Shown in pieces: positions 9,677 to 20,453 of a stretch of 64,000 bases of DNA. Position 1 is the first letter of the stretch. Every line of letters starts with the position of its first letter. The position numbers and the translations under genes were made by a program. The stretch covers positions 86,733,313 to 86,797,312 of the forward strand of contig NC_135722.1 in the NCBI RefSeq assembly GCF_964656455.1, read 5' to 3'. Source of the stretch: Halichoerus grypus (lineage: Eukaryota > Chordata > Mammalia > Carnivora > Phocidae). The notes under the pieces are model-generated. The model was not told the DNA's origin. It saw only the letters and a list, made by a program, of their open reading frames with translations, and searched no databases.

Positions 9677-10319
9677 CTAGCAGAAAGGAAAACAATAAAA
9701 AAAAAAAAAAAAAAAAATAGCACAAAAAGGAGATTAAGAAAGAAAATGGCTTCTTTTGAAATTCCTATCTTAGAATTTCTCTATAATGTGAACAGAAAGT
9801 TTTCTTCCTTAAAGACATGCCTGAAATATCCCATAAACAAACCAGCAGGTAAGATCCAGAGCATATGGACTGGAAGGCAGGAGAGAAAAAAACAGGTCTG
9901 CCTTGGGTCTTTGGGGGAAATTTTGGGAGATTCCCAAATTCTTCAGCTGAGCTCACAAAGTTACTTCTCTCAGGAAATAATAAAAACAAAGGCAGTATCT
10001 ATCGACTGTGGTTTTCTGACAAGGGGACAGGGTCCTCGTTCAAACCTGTCCGAGATGCCCCCACCCCAAACAAGGTGTGTAAGCATGGCCACCCTACAGG
10101 CCCATGGAAGTCTGGCGTTTGGAAGTGTGGGTTTTAGGAACGAAGTGGTATCTGGCTCCTTTCTCAGATTCTGTTTGAGTATCGCAGGGTCACCCAAACT
10201 GAGCTGGTGCTTCTGGGGTAACTAGTTCAGAAGGCATTCTGTTAAGGTCTGAAGGTGAAGCTGGGTGCCCCCCAGGGTCCCCGCTCAGCAGGTCTCTGTT
10301 CCAGCACTGCTGTATCTGG

Positions 10320-10500
10320 CCAGGGGCAGGTGACTGTACCCAAGACTGCAGGGGTTCAAATCCTTACTCTCCACCTACAAGCTACGTGACCCGGGGCAGA
10401 CACTTAACTCTTTACATCGTGGAATGCTCAAATGAGGGCAGGCCCCAGGACTCAAGGAGAGCAGCCGTGCACCAGGCTTAGCTAGAGCGGCATATGAGGA
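10320..10500 (+). mobile_element. MIR-like ancient SINE
   Basis: It shows GGGGTTCAAATCCTTACTC, ACAAGCTACGTGACCCGGGG and CAGACACTTAACTC, the MIR core order. Confidence 0.6.
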
Positions 10501-10654
10501 CTCCGTGGTTGTGGCCACTATTTCCCCCGTCACCGCCATCAGCAGCAAACAAATAAATAGAAACGGATTCCACACCCCGGTCTCAGGGCAGCGGGCTCAG
10601 CAGCTTGTTTATTTCTGGTGCAGACCCACAGCTTTCAAAGATCCTTTTAGACAC

Positions 10655-10830
10655 CGAGAACCAGCAAGGGAATAGAAGGAAGCATGCCAGACTGGGAGTC
10701 AGAGGGACAGGACTTCTGATCCCGCCCACCCCCTCACCCCCCCAGTACCAGACGTGTCACCTTGAACAAGTCAAGCCATCTCTGTAGCCTCCCCACTGCC
10801 TGCCCCCCTCGCTTGCTATGAAAAGCTGAT
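10655..10830 (+). mobile_element. Possible MIR fragment
   Basis: It shows GACTGGGAGTCAGAGGGACA, then CACCTTGAACAAGTCAAGCC, in MIR order but heavily diverged. Confidence 0.4.
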
Positions 10831-11157
10831 GACCTCACATAACACGGAAGTGCTATTTAAGCAGGAGAGTGACGTCCACGTGCCAGGAGTCACACACTCT
10901 GTGGAGGCAGCTGACAGGACCAGGAAAAAGAGAGGGTTTCACACAAAGCGTCTATGAAGTGGGAGGGTATTACTGACCTCATGGGGATCCTGAAGCCGGC
11001 GATCTGGAGGCACCCGGCACGGTGCCTGCACACAGTAGGTGCTCAGTGAACCCCTGCCCAGCTGTCACCAGGAGCACAGCCCCCCTGCCACAACCCAGGT
11101 CCCAAAGGCTCCCTTTGGGTTTCTAACCACCCCCCCACACCCCCCACGCATACACAC

Positions 11158-11310
11158 CTTCGTTCTCAGGTAAGGACGGGAAGGGATGGAAGGGGCGGAA
11201 CGGCAGGGTCTCATCACTCTCTTCGGAGCTCACCCGGACGTCCACGGGGGTCTCGGACATAGAGGCAGTGAGCTGGTCCGTGTCGGCTCGCTGCTCTTGC
11301 AGCAGCTCGT
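11158..11310 (-). CDS. APLP2: APLP2 exon 13: end of E2 and linker
   Basis: This exon completes a split aspartate codon and encodes residues 563-612: [20 protein letters not shown], then [26 protein letters not shown]. It carries the last E2 helix and the flexible linker. It ends with one base of codon 613, which becomes D with exon 14 or G without it. The acceptor is TTGTCAG, the donor GTGTGT. Confidence 0.97.
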
Positions 11311-12815
11311 CTGACAAAGACAGACACACGGCAGGGAGCCGGCTTTCAGAAGGCCCACCAGCGCAAACGAGGCTCACTCGGGTCATTACAGAACGTGAGG
11401 CCTGCTGCGGCGAGCACCTCGCCAGCTCGCGGTGCAGTGGACAACTGCCTCCTAGCTACAGCCCCGATTCCACAGCACCGCAGAGCCCCGGCCCCGGCAC
11501 GCCTCTCTCCTTTATGAGCCCGCTCTGGGGCTCACTGGTTTCTTCCCACGGCAGACATTTTTCAATGACCCCGCAAACTGTACCTCCTATCTACTGCCCG
11601 GACCCACTTCATGTCCAGCAGCAACTTCTGTTTTCTCTGCTTTTCCTCAGGGAAGTGGGGCACCACCGTCCACGCTGCTGCGGATGGTGGAAAGGCCTGG
11701 GCACTGCCCTCGGTGCTTTCCTGTCCCTCACACCCCCGGCACCCGAGCCAGCGGCACCCCCTGCTCACCCTTCCTCTGAGACATGCCCTACAGCCCTCAC
11801 CTCTTTATTTCCTCCACGACCACCACAGGGCCCACTACCAGCGTTTCTCGCCTGATGTTTAATGGCTTCCTGGCAGGTTTGTAATTTTAATAGCACACAG
11901 CAGCCAAGGACTTTTTTTTTTTTTTTTAATTCCTGTTCTTTTTTAAAGCATAATACAGATCTAGTCACTCCCTAGTTTAAAACCCTCTAACGGCTTCCCA
12001 TTTTCCTAGAATAAAACCCAAACTCCTTGCTTTTGCTAAAATCTCTGAACTGGCCTCTGCCAACTTCTTTGGCCCCTTTTCCCCCACTGTGTTCTCGCCA
12101 CACTGATCTACTCAAATGTGTCCACTCGACTTGAACTTCAGGCAGCTGCAGCGGCCATTCCCTGTGCTCAGTGTTTCCCCCTCGTGATCTCTGCATGGGA
12201 GGCTCCTTCCCGTCATGCGGATCTCAGGTCACTGTGCCCGAGACGGCCCTCCTGACCACCCAGCCACTCTCCACGGGTCCACCCTGTCCGTCCGCCCCAC
12301 CCCCACCCCGTGGCACTCCTTGTCTTATTCTCCTGATTCCCCTACTGTAACCTGATTTCCAGGATATATGCCTGCTCACACACCGTTTTACTCTGTGACA
12401 CACAGTAGCCACGATAAATATTTGCCAAATAAATGAAGCAGGTGAAGAGCAGAAGAGGGAGGAGAAGTGAGAAGGTGTGTAAAGCAGGCGCCTTGAAATG
12501 CATCAGGAATTAAGGGGCAAAAGGGCAACAGGAAGTTCCCCTGGTCCCTTGCAATTTCACACCTTAGAGTTTTTCTTCCGGTCACAGAGTAAAGGTCAAG
12601 AAACTCAAGGCTCCATGGCTCACAGCCAGTACATCTGTCCTGGGTTACTCCTTGACCTTGCCACATGAGCTCCAGTGAATTCGAGACTTACACCCCGGCG
12701 TGCTAATGCCCAGCTTCCTGGCCCTGGCTGTCCCGACTTCTCTAATCGTGCACTCTGCCACCCCCGAGCCTCAGCCAGAAGTCCCACTGGACCGCGATAC
12801 AAACACAGCACCCAC
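11311..12815 (-). other. APLP2: APLP2 intron 12
   Basis: The intron is 1.5 kb with donor GTGGGT. An L2-like stretch fills much of its middle, and a 16-T run sits at about 11,912-11,927. No gene is seen on either strand. Confidence 0.88.
11940..12435 (+). mobile_element. L2-like ancient LINE 3' fragment
   Basis: It has an L2 3'-end order: CTCTGAACTGGCCTCTGCC, CGGATCTCAGGTCACTGTGC, then GGCACTCCTTGTCTTATTC, and ends AATATTTGCCAAATAAATGA. Boundaries are approximate. Confidence 0.6.
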
Positions 12816-12915
12816 CAATTTCCTCTTGGATTTCCTGGGCTACGTAAGGTACTTTGTAGAGCAGGGAGAGGCTCTGGTTCCTTCTTTCTTCAATCACATG
12901 GAGATGGGTCATCAC
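12816..12915 (-). CDS. APLP2: APLP2 exon 12: E2 domain
   Basis: This exon encodes residues 529-561, [20 protein letters not shown], then [13 protein letters not shown], plus the first base of D562. NQS is an N-glycosylation sequon in the E2 helical domain. The exon is 100 nt, the same size as its APP counterpart. The acceptor is CTCCAG before GTGATG. Confidence 0.97.
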
Positions 12916-15900
12916 CTGGAGGTACAGTACGGTGGAGAGGCCTTGTTACCAACAGAGCCAGGCCCGGAGGAAACTTGCAGACACACACTTCTGCAAAGAT
13001 CAGCTGAAAAAGCATATTCTCTACAGAGTCCAGCAAAGCAGCTGGCCAGAGGAAATGCATCCACCCCACCCTTATTTGCTGACCACTGCAGTACAACAGT
13101 CCCCCCCTTCTCTGTGGGGCCTACGTTCTAAGACCTCCACTGGACGCCTGAAACTGCAGACAGTACTGAGCCCATGCATACTGGGTCTTCTTCCTGTGCA
13201 TACATACCTATGATAAAGCTCAACTTACAAGCTAGGCACAGTAAGAGAGTAACAGTAACTAATAATAAGATGGAACAATTATACTATAATAAAGTGATTT
13301 AATGGGGTCTCTCCCTCAAAATACCCTCCCGCACTGTACTCACCCTTCTCCTAGTGATGAGGACAGATGAGAAAATGCTACATGAGGAGATGAAGTACGG
13401 GGATGACAGAGGCCCTGGGACACAAAGTTAGGATCCTACTGACCTCCTGACGACACATCAGGAGGATCATTCGCTTCTGGGCCACAGCTGATCTGTGGGT
13501 AACTGAGACCACAGAAACGAAGCCTCCGATGTGGGGGGTGGGGAGGGGCGCTGATGTCAAGGAGTATGTTCAGATTGTGTGTAATACCCCTTGGTGATCT
13601 GAGAATTTATCCAGACAGTGCTCGGAGTTAGAAGAAAATTTAATTTAAAAACTTTCACTAGGCAGTTATTGATTTGATTTTTATACGAGGCACTTAGCAA
13701 CTATACTAATCGAGAGTAAAGGAACCCTAATTTATACAATGCCAGATACTCGGTAAGGTTTTGCTGAGTGAAAGATGGAATGAGTCAATTTTAACCACTG
13801 GTCAGATTAGATGGTGTAAAAAGAGAATGAAATCACTGGCTAAAAAGTAGATTTGCATGGAGAGGGGGCCATTCATGGATTTGCTTAGTGAAGTAATTGC
13901 TTGAAATGATTATCATGGTGAATAACAGAACAAGTTTATTCATATTTAACTGAATTAGTATTCCTTCCAATATTTACACCGAGGTATAAGTAAACCTGAT
14001 TTTAAGGGGTGATAAAGACTTACCTACCATCTATCTTCTGTAGTTCACTACACCTTCTCTGAATGCAACAGTTCTAGGTTGTTCATATTTTTTAAAAAGG
14101 AAAAAAGCCATCAAAACTGGTCCCTTTTAAAGCTTTTTTGGGGTGGAAATGAAAGGTGACGTGGGCTAACATCCACCCCAAGGCCACAGTGAGGCCTTGT
14201 GTAGTAGCTCACAGGCTAATTCAGGATGGTTACACTTGCAGTTACCACACTCGTCCTAAAGAGGGTGCTCTAAGCCCATGGATTAATTATGTGGGCTTGA
14301 AGCCATTAACATGGTCAAAATGGAAAAAAAAAAATTAAATGGAAAGATGCTTTTACTGTAGATTGATGCCTCTCTGACCTTTAAAAACAGGGATGAAAGC
14401 AATTTAATTTTATATTGGCCATTCTTTCAATCAAGTAAATTGATGGGAAAGCACAAGAGTAAGTGCCTTAGAGAGAGAATGCAAATGCAAAGTGAAAATG
14501 CACCACCCCCAGTCTTCGCGCGTGTGTGGAGGCTGTTATACTTCAGATGAATTAAGGAGCCATTTGACTGAAGACCGTTCATATGCCCCCAGGAGAAACA
14601 AGAGCCGCAGGGTGGAATACTGGACATCCGTGTCTTCACGGTGAGCCCTGAGCTACAGGATGAGGGGGAAGGGCACCACACCACTCACACCCCAGACCAA
14701 ACACGCCAATTGCCATTGGCTGAACATAGTCAGCACTTTCTAAAGTGTAGATAACGGGGAACATGCAAAAGTTCATGTAATTCAGCAGCCAAGTTCCACT
14801 AGAACTAAGGGCTTAGAGCACGCAGCAACTATCATGCCGGGGGAGCTGGGTTTCCCCCGGATCTGCTAAGAAGGGAACGGTCCGCTGCGGCACCGCGATC
14901 TTGCTGGCAGGCAACTCATTCCCTAGTTGTCGATACACTGATCAAGGTCTCTCCTTTCCTTCTACTCTCACACCATATAAAAATGGCTCTTCTGTAAAAT
15001 ACTACGTGATCTACGTTATAATCTAGTTTTTCCACAAAAAATCTGGGAGGAAAAAAAAAAAAGTCATGTTTTTTGTTTTTGTTTTCAAAAAACCAAGTAG
15101 ACCTGAAAAACCTAGCCCCCGTCAAGGTGGATGCATTGTTCCACCTACACTTCCTGGAAGCTACTCCAGGACTTGGCCTTCCGCCTTCTCTTCTACTCCA
15201 ACCAGCTCAAAGCAAAGCGTTGAGCTTCAGACCCATACCACATGCCTCCCACGGTCCCCAGAGCCACCCCTGTCCACATTCTCCCACTCTTCTCGTTCTC
15301 CCAAACATCCGACTGCTAGATCAACTCTGTATGTTTAAAAGGGTAGTTATTCTTCATCTTTATAGTACTATAATTAATACTACATTGATGGTGAGTTGCT
15401 CAAGGGTACACAAGGGATTCCATTTTGCAAGGTCAGATGCTAGTGCCGAGTTGGGCACGTAGACAGCAGGCACTGTCTACACAGCAGGTTCAGCCAACTT
15501 CTGAACCAGGGGAGCAGCCACCTCAGTTGCAAGACTCCTAAGACTTCCGGGCAGATTGCCTTGCAATCCTAAGACACACTCGGCAAGAGGCTGGGAGGGG
15601 AGTCCCTGAGGAGATAGGCAAGTGTCCTCGAGGCTAAGTGCATCCCATGGACACTGGACAATCAGCGTAGCACGACATTTAAAATATGGGAGGAAATTAA
15701 GATCAGTTGTGTCCTGACAAGGCCCTCTAGGAAAACCAACAGGCTAAGCTATTAGACTTGCTGGTTTACAAGGAAGCCAGCAGTCTTGCAGGCAAGGCTT
15801 CTTTTATACAAATACAAGAGAGTAAAATGTTTTGAGAGTTAACAGATGGATGATACCGAAATTAAGAGGGTCCAGAAATGAACCTCTCCAGACTGTAAAG

Positions 15901-16323
15901 GAACAAACCCAGGAAGGTACCAGTGTCTGTCTCAATGTACAAAACAAAATAATTTTTAAGAACTGCTTGATATAGTTGCCTAGAAAAAGACTTCAAATAT
16001 TCATTCTGGTGGTACCTGAAAACAGAAATAAACGGATATAAAAAAAAGATTGAGAAACTGACTTAGCTCTTCAATATGATCATGCATTTCTAAACTTCCA
16101 GAAACTCTTTTAAATAGAAATGATTTAATAGAAGAAAGTAGGGGGAAGGTATTTTTTAAAAATCGTATCTTTGCACAAACCAACTCTTGTAACCTCATAA
16201 TGTCTTCGGAAACCATTTATCATTTTCCAAGCACAACTATCAGCACTGCCCAACCACTGGTCAAAGCAGAGTCTCCCCGCTAGAGACACTCTCCCGCCGC
16301 AATTCCTACTCTGTTTAGAGTAC
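12916..16323 (-). other. APLP2: APLP2 intron 11
   Basis: The intron is 3.4 kb with donor GTACTC. It holds one Tigger-like element and no SINEC. The rest (13,550-16,323) has no recognised gene or repeat apart from short A-runs. Confidence 0.88.
13090..13550. mobile_element. Tigger-like (Tc1/mariner) DNA transposon remnant
   Basis: Internal blocks match a non-autonomous Tigger-type element: TGAGCCCATGCATACTGGGT, CATACATACCTATGATAAAG, TAGGCACAGTAAGAG, AACTAATAATAAGATGGAAC, TGTACTCACCCTTCTCCTAG and TCCTACTGACCTCCTGACGA. The left end (AGTCCCCCCCTTCTCTGTGG) and right end (CACAGAAACGAAGCCTCCG) are candidate diverged termini. The subfamily is not assigned. Confidence 0.75.
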
Positions 16324-16452
16324 CTGGGATTTCATTTGGGCTGCCTTTTCTGGGTCAACAGCCAACACATGCTGGTAATGACGGATGGTATGCAGGCGAT
16401 CTTTGTTCTCAGCGCGGACATAACGCCGCAAGGCCTGGAGAATGCGATGAGG
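16324..16452 (-). CDS. APLP2: APLP2 exon 11: E2 domain
   Basis: This exon encodes 43 residues (486-528): [20 protein letters not shown], then [23 protein letters not shown]. It is a basic helical part of E2, the heparin-binding region of the family. The acceptor is TCTTGCAG, the donor GTACTC, both phase 0. Confidence 0.97.
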
Positions 16453-17289
16453 CTGCAAGAGAGAACAGTAGTTTTAAGATCCAGAGACTACAGAATGAAA
16501 ACAGGCAGGAAAGCAAAGCTTAAAAACACTCACCTAAGAATGTAAAGCCCAGCCAGGCGTAAGGATGAAAGCTATGCTTTTTAAAGCTTTTAGCTTACCC
16601 AGTAGCAAGAAACTACCTTTCTACAGAAAGTAACCAAAAACTAAGCTCCAAAGCTATAACCAACAGTATGTTCCCACTCATTCTGTCCTCTCCCCTGGGT
16701 TAACAGTGTCGGACACCTTAATTACAAGGTAGGCAGCCCCTGTGTCACCCAGAAAAGACTTTTACTTGCTCACTTAAGAAGGATACTAATATCCTACTTT
16801 CCAATACTTTCCATCCCCTCAAAGCAAGGCAGGTTAGAGTTAAGGGATAAAGAAGTATGAGGTCACTAGCGCAAAGGGCTTCGACGTAAGTTCCTTTACC
16901 CTTTTCATAACCTTATTTAGAACAGAATTGAGTGCAAAAGCTTTGAAAGACAGGTTTTTAATCTTTGAAAGTAAAGCTACTACAAAGATTCAATAATTGA
17001 GTAACTACCAACCAATATCGTGAGGTAAGATACTTCCGTTATCACAGGAGGCATATGCAAGCAGAAAGTGTGATGCTACGGTGACCTAAGCACATACTAG
17101 AACATAATACCTCTTCCTCCCTACTCTTCTTTCCTTACCTCCTCCAGCCTCGCCAGAACTTGTCATAGAAATGGAATCTTTTTTGCTGACCTGTGTGTCC
17201 TCATCCGTTGGTTCTACACATAGCCTACGTTAGAGCAGGCAACCCCCAGGACAGCGTTCACCAGTGACTGGGCTCCGCACAGCACTCAC
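16453..17289 (-). other. APLP2: APLP2 intron 10
   Basis: The intron is 837 bp with donor GTGAGT. No repeat or gene is recognised. Confidence 0.9.
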
Positions 17290-17448
17290 CCGCGGGGGGT
17301 CGGACTGCAAGGCGGCCAGGTAATTCTCCAGAGCCATTCGGCGGCGGTCGTTCAGCATAGCTTCCACTCTAGCCAGGTGGGTTTCCACCAGCTGCTGCTT
17401 CTCGCTGGCTGCCTCCTTCTCCAAGGCTTTAACCATAGCTTGGAAGTG
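17290..17448 (-). CDS. APLP2: APLP2 exon 10: E2 domain
   Basis: This exon encodes 53 residues (433-485): [20 protein letters not shown], then [33 protein letters not shown]. It is a long charged helix of E2 with coiled-coil character. The exon is 159 nt, as in APP. The acceptor is GGTTTAG, the donor GTGAGT, both phase 0. Confidence 0.97.
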
Positions 17449-18270
17449 CTAAACCGAGAAAGCAGGACCGACAGGTAATTCGTGGTGCCTGGAGGAAGTC
17501 TAAGCAAACAGCCTGAGACCGCGGTGCTGCCTCTCCGGCCCAGAGCCCGTGCGAGTCGATAATGGGGTCAGAAGAGTGGAGCAAGGGTAAGATCCAAGTA
17601 CACTCTATCTGATTGCTGTTGGAAAAATTACGTCCTTATCTAATTGAGAGCATGTTAAATCTGAGCGTCGGAGTCCGAATTAGCACTTCCGTCACTGAAA
17701 TCACTAGTGTTATGAGCCCAAGGTGGGCTTTCCCAATGTGCCCTGCAAGAGAAGGGATGCTGTCCTTTCAATACTTAGCAAAGGTGCCCACTTCCAAATC
17801 CCGAGACACACCAACAGGAACTATATTTTGAAACATATCCCAGTAATGTGGTAAGTTACGCTGAGTCATTCACACGGAAGTCCTGAAGGGTAAGTTATCT
17901 GTGAAGTACCTGGCCAGGTTTAAAAGTTTAAGGCTGTGGAACTAAATTTCCCTTCACAGGATGCATTGGCTATGTAGAAATTAACACTCTTAGACTTTCT
18001 AGGTGATTGATAAAAAGGAAAAGGTGTCCCGATAAAGTATTAACATCACGAGAAGATAGATTTCAGTGAATCATAATTTGCTTTATGAAACCCAAATCGG
18101 TCTTACAAACTGCTATCCCTATTCCTAGCAACACTCTTCTATTCAAGGGGCACCCAGCTGCTGCTACAATTCTAATGTTACATTCTTGCAAAGTTAGAGA
18201 TGAACTGGTATCAGAGTGTCTTATTGTCTGCCTTTCCACTTCTGAAGAAGTCTGCAAAAAAAGAATTCAG

Positions 18271-18485
18271 GAGGCGCCTGGGTGGCTCAGCCAGCTGTGT
18301 CAGACTCGTGGTCTTGGCTCAGGTCACGATCTCATGGGTCTTGAGATCGAGCCCCCACCCACGCACTCACCCTTGGGCTCTGCGCTCAATAGGGAGTCTG
18401 CTTAAAGATTCCCTCTGCCCCCCCCCCAACTCACACACACTCACGCACATGCTCTCACTCTCTCTCTCAAATAAATACTTTTAAG
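18271..18485 (+). mobile_element. Can-SINE, older intermediate type
   Basis: The head is GGCGCCTGGGTGGCTCAG and the body has CAGACTCGTGGTCTTGGCTC. It ends with TCTCTCAAATAAATACTTTT. It lies antisense to the gene. Confidence 0.9.
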
Positions 18486-18497
18486 ATAGAGAGAAAA

Positions 18498-18723
18498 GGG
18501 GCGCCTGGGTAGCTCAGTCGTTAGGCGTCTGCCTTCGGCTCAGGTCATGATCCCAGGATCCTGGGATCGAGCCCCACAATGAGCTCCCTGCTCAGCGGGA
18601 AGCCTGCTTCTCTCTCTCCCACTCCCCCTCTCTCGCGGTCTCTGTCAAATAAATAAGTGAAATCTTTAAAAAAATAAATAAAAATGAGAGAGAGAGAGAG
18701 AGAGGGAAAAAAAAAAAAAAAAA
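18498..18723 (+). mobile_element. Can-SINE, young type with GA-rich tail
   Basis: The SINE body ends near 18,684. Its tail continues as AAATAAATAAAAAT, then about ten GA units, then an 18-A run. The tail has expanded into simple repeats. Confidence 0.9.
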
Positions 18724-19042
18724 GAAGTCAGTACTGCTGAAAAACAAGTCACAGCCTAAGAATGAAAATGACTTAGGATTTTTGCCAGGAAAGCAGAATT
18801 AACAAACATAGCCAGCTAAGGTTGCTTCCTGGCATGAACTAGGTACACTCTAGTTTGTTTGCTTTCCTTCTACTAAAGGTGATCAATTCTAGAGAATGCC
18901 AGTTTGGAGGTGAGGAAAAAAACAAACAAAAAAAAAAGCAGGCCAGTTAAAACTTCCCTGTAACATAAGCTCTTGACTGAAAGAAAGTGTCAAACTCTAA
19001 TTTCCTGGGAGTCTGGCTCTGTCCCTAGAGAATGCATCTTAC

Positions 19043-19117
19043 CTGAATGAGAGTCTGTCTCTCTGCTTTCGGGAGGTTCTTGGCCTGAAGCTCAGCCTCT
19101 TCCCATTCTTTCTTTAC
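19043..19117 (-). CDS. APLP2: APLP2 exon 9: E2 domain
   Basis: This exon encodes 25 residues (408-432): [20 protein letters not shown], then QTLIQ. It is 75 nt, as in APP. The acceptor is GTTCTAG, the donor GTAAGA, both phase 0. Confidence 0.97.
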
Positions 19118-19339
19118 CTAGAACAAAGGGTCAAAGCCACTAGCACCAGAGAATCATCTCTAAAACAATCCCCCCATTTTCTAACAATACTGCCAGGCCC
19201 TGAAATCTAATACAGGAAACTGCAAATGGAAATCGCATCATATGACCCCTCACGAGCTCAGGGCTATTTAAGCTTGTTCACAGAATTACTGTCTCAGAAG
19301 GTCCTGGACCACGACCATCCCCAAACAGAGCCTCAATTC

Positions 19340-19560
19340 CATGACCTCCATGTTCTCTATAACCCGGGGCAAGTTATTTAAAAGTCTTTGTGCCTTAGCC
19401 TCCTCACACACTAAAACAAGGGGCGGGGGGCAGGGGGGGAGCGGGGGGGCATGTTTCATACCTGTTTCTCAGAACTGTTGTGGATAAAAGAGAACAATAA
19501 ACATTCCCCGAAGTATAAGCCCAGCACAGGTGATGTGTGAGATTTTAGGTGGTACTCAGA
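19340..19560 (+). mobile_element. MIR-like ancient SINE interrupted by G-runs
   Basis: It shows CCGGGGCAAGTTATTTAAAA, GTGCCTTAGCCTCCTCACAC, CAGAACTGTTGTGGATAAAA and CCCAGCACAG, the MIR order. The G-rich 19,420-19,449 block lies inside it. Confidence 0.65.
19420..19449 (+). repeat. G-rich cluster, quadruplex candidate
   Basis: There are four G-runs of 4, 6, 7 and 7 separated by loops C, CA and AGC. This satisfies the canonical G3+N1-7 rule. The G-rich strand is the template strand of APLP2. Confidence 0.8.
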
Positions 19561-19679
19561 CCTAACAAGAAATTCTTTTCAATTTTCTTTCAATCTTCCT
19601 AAGTAACTCTAGGAGAAAGCTGCACTACGGTGCTCAATGTTGCTCTAAGCCTTATAACTCTTTTAAGAAAGCATCCTGA

Positions 19680-19851
19680 GGGGCGCGTGGGTGGCTCAGT
19701 TGGTTAAGCATCTGCCTTCAGCTCAGGTCATGATCTCAGGGTCCTGGGAGTCAGGCTCCTTGCTCAGCAGGGAGCCTGGTTCTCCCTCTCCCTCTGCTGC
19801 TCTACCTCTCTTGCTCTGTCAAATAAATCAATCTCAGGGGAAAAAAAAAAA
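19680..19851 (+). mobile_element. Can-SINE, intermediate type
   Basis: The head is GGCGCGTGGGTGGCTCAG and it ends GTCAAATAAATCAATCTC plus A-rich sequence. The middle is shortened. It is antisense to the gene. Confidence 0.9.
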
Positions 19852-20131
19852 CAAAACACCAGCATCCCAAGACTCAGAAGCTTCAGCAGGCAACAGTATC
19901 TAGCTAAAATATGTTAATACAGGTTTGCTTTCATCTATTTTTACAGTTACCTGTTCTATTGGCAAAAGATACTAGCTTTCTGTTTACAACAGTTACATAA
20001 AGTTTCCCTCCTTAATATAAAAAAATTTTAAAAGCTAGTTAATAGCAAAGAAAAATAACAAGGACGTAACGGTTATAGGAAGTGCTCTGCAGAGTCTGAA
20101 CACGGTAAGCACTCAGAGTATTATATTATCC

Positions 20132-20155
20132 GGGGGCGGGGGGGGGGGGGTGGGG
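20132..20155 (+). repeat. Poly-G cluster
   Basis: G-runs of 5, 13 and 4 are separated by single C and T bases. The tract could form a quadruplex, and its length is likely to vary. Confidence 0.75.
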
Positions 20156-20322
20156 AGCTAGGCTCGCCCAGAATACAGCCCTGCTAAATAAACTCTCACA
20201 CCTCACCTATCCTAACACAGCATGACAATCTGGCGAGGGGGGGCGGTGTCCCTTTTCTTCAGCTATGAAAACGCTATTACCCAACGCCAAACACCAGGAG
20301 CATAAGGAAGCACCAAGTTTAC

Positions 20323-20453
20323 CCTGTCCATCCGGTTGCGGTGCCGTATTTCCAGCTGCTCCTTAGCCTTCTGGAAACGAGCGTGCTCATTATCATCTGC
20401 AGAGGTCTCAAAATACACATCGACATCATTGGTTGGCAGAGGAGTTGGGGGAA
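20323..20453 (-). CDS. APLP2: APLP2 exon 8: start of E2
   Basis: This exon completes a split isoleucine codon (I364) and encodes [20 protein letters not shown], then [23 protein letters not shown] (365-407). It joins the proline-rich hinge after the Kunitz domain to the first E2 helix. The acceptor is CATTTCAG, the donor GTAAAC after AGG. The exon is 131 nt; the frame confirms this length. Confidence 0.97.

Larger units (their letters stand above)
9677..11157 (-). other. APLP2: APLP2 intron 13
   Basis: The intron is 1.5 kb with donor GTGTGT. It contains two MIR-like stretches and a terminal MIR-like scrap (about 11,005-11,060, with CACACAGTAGGTGCTCAGTG). No SINEC copy is present. Confidence 0.88.
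17449..19042 (-). other. APLP2: APLP2 intron 9
   Basis: The intron is 1.6 kb with donor GTAAGA for the upstream exon 9. Two back-to-back SINEs, a GA-repeat and an A-run occupy 18,271-18,723. The remainder has no gene. Confidence 0.88.
19118..20322 (-). other. APLP2: APLP2 intron 8
   Basis: The intron is 1.2 kb with donor GTAAAC. It holds a MIR-like stretch, a SINE and two strong G-run clusters on the plus strand (19,420-19,449 and 20,132-20,155). Confidence 0.9.

Noticed and set aside
9650..10225. A 191-codon plus-strand frame opposite exon 14
   Set aside because: It starts across the A21 run and is antisense to the microexon; no family resemblance.
11268..11855. A 195-codon plus-strand frame opposite exon 13
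   Set aside because: It overlaps the antisense of a verified exon and a Pro/Ser-rich GC tract; no domain is seen.
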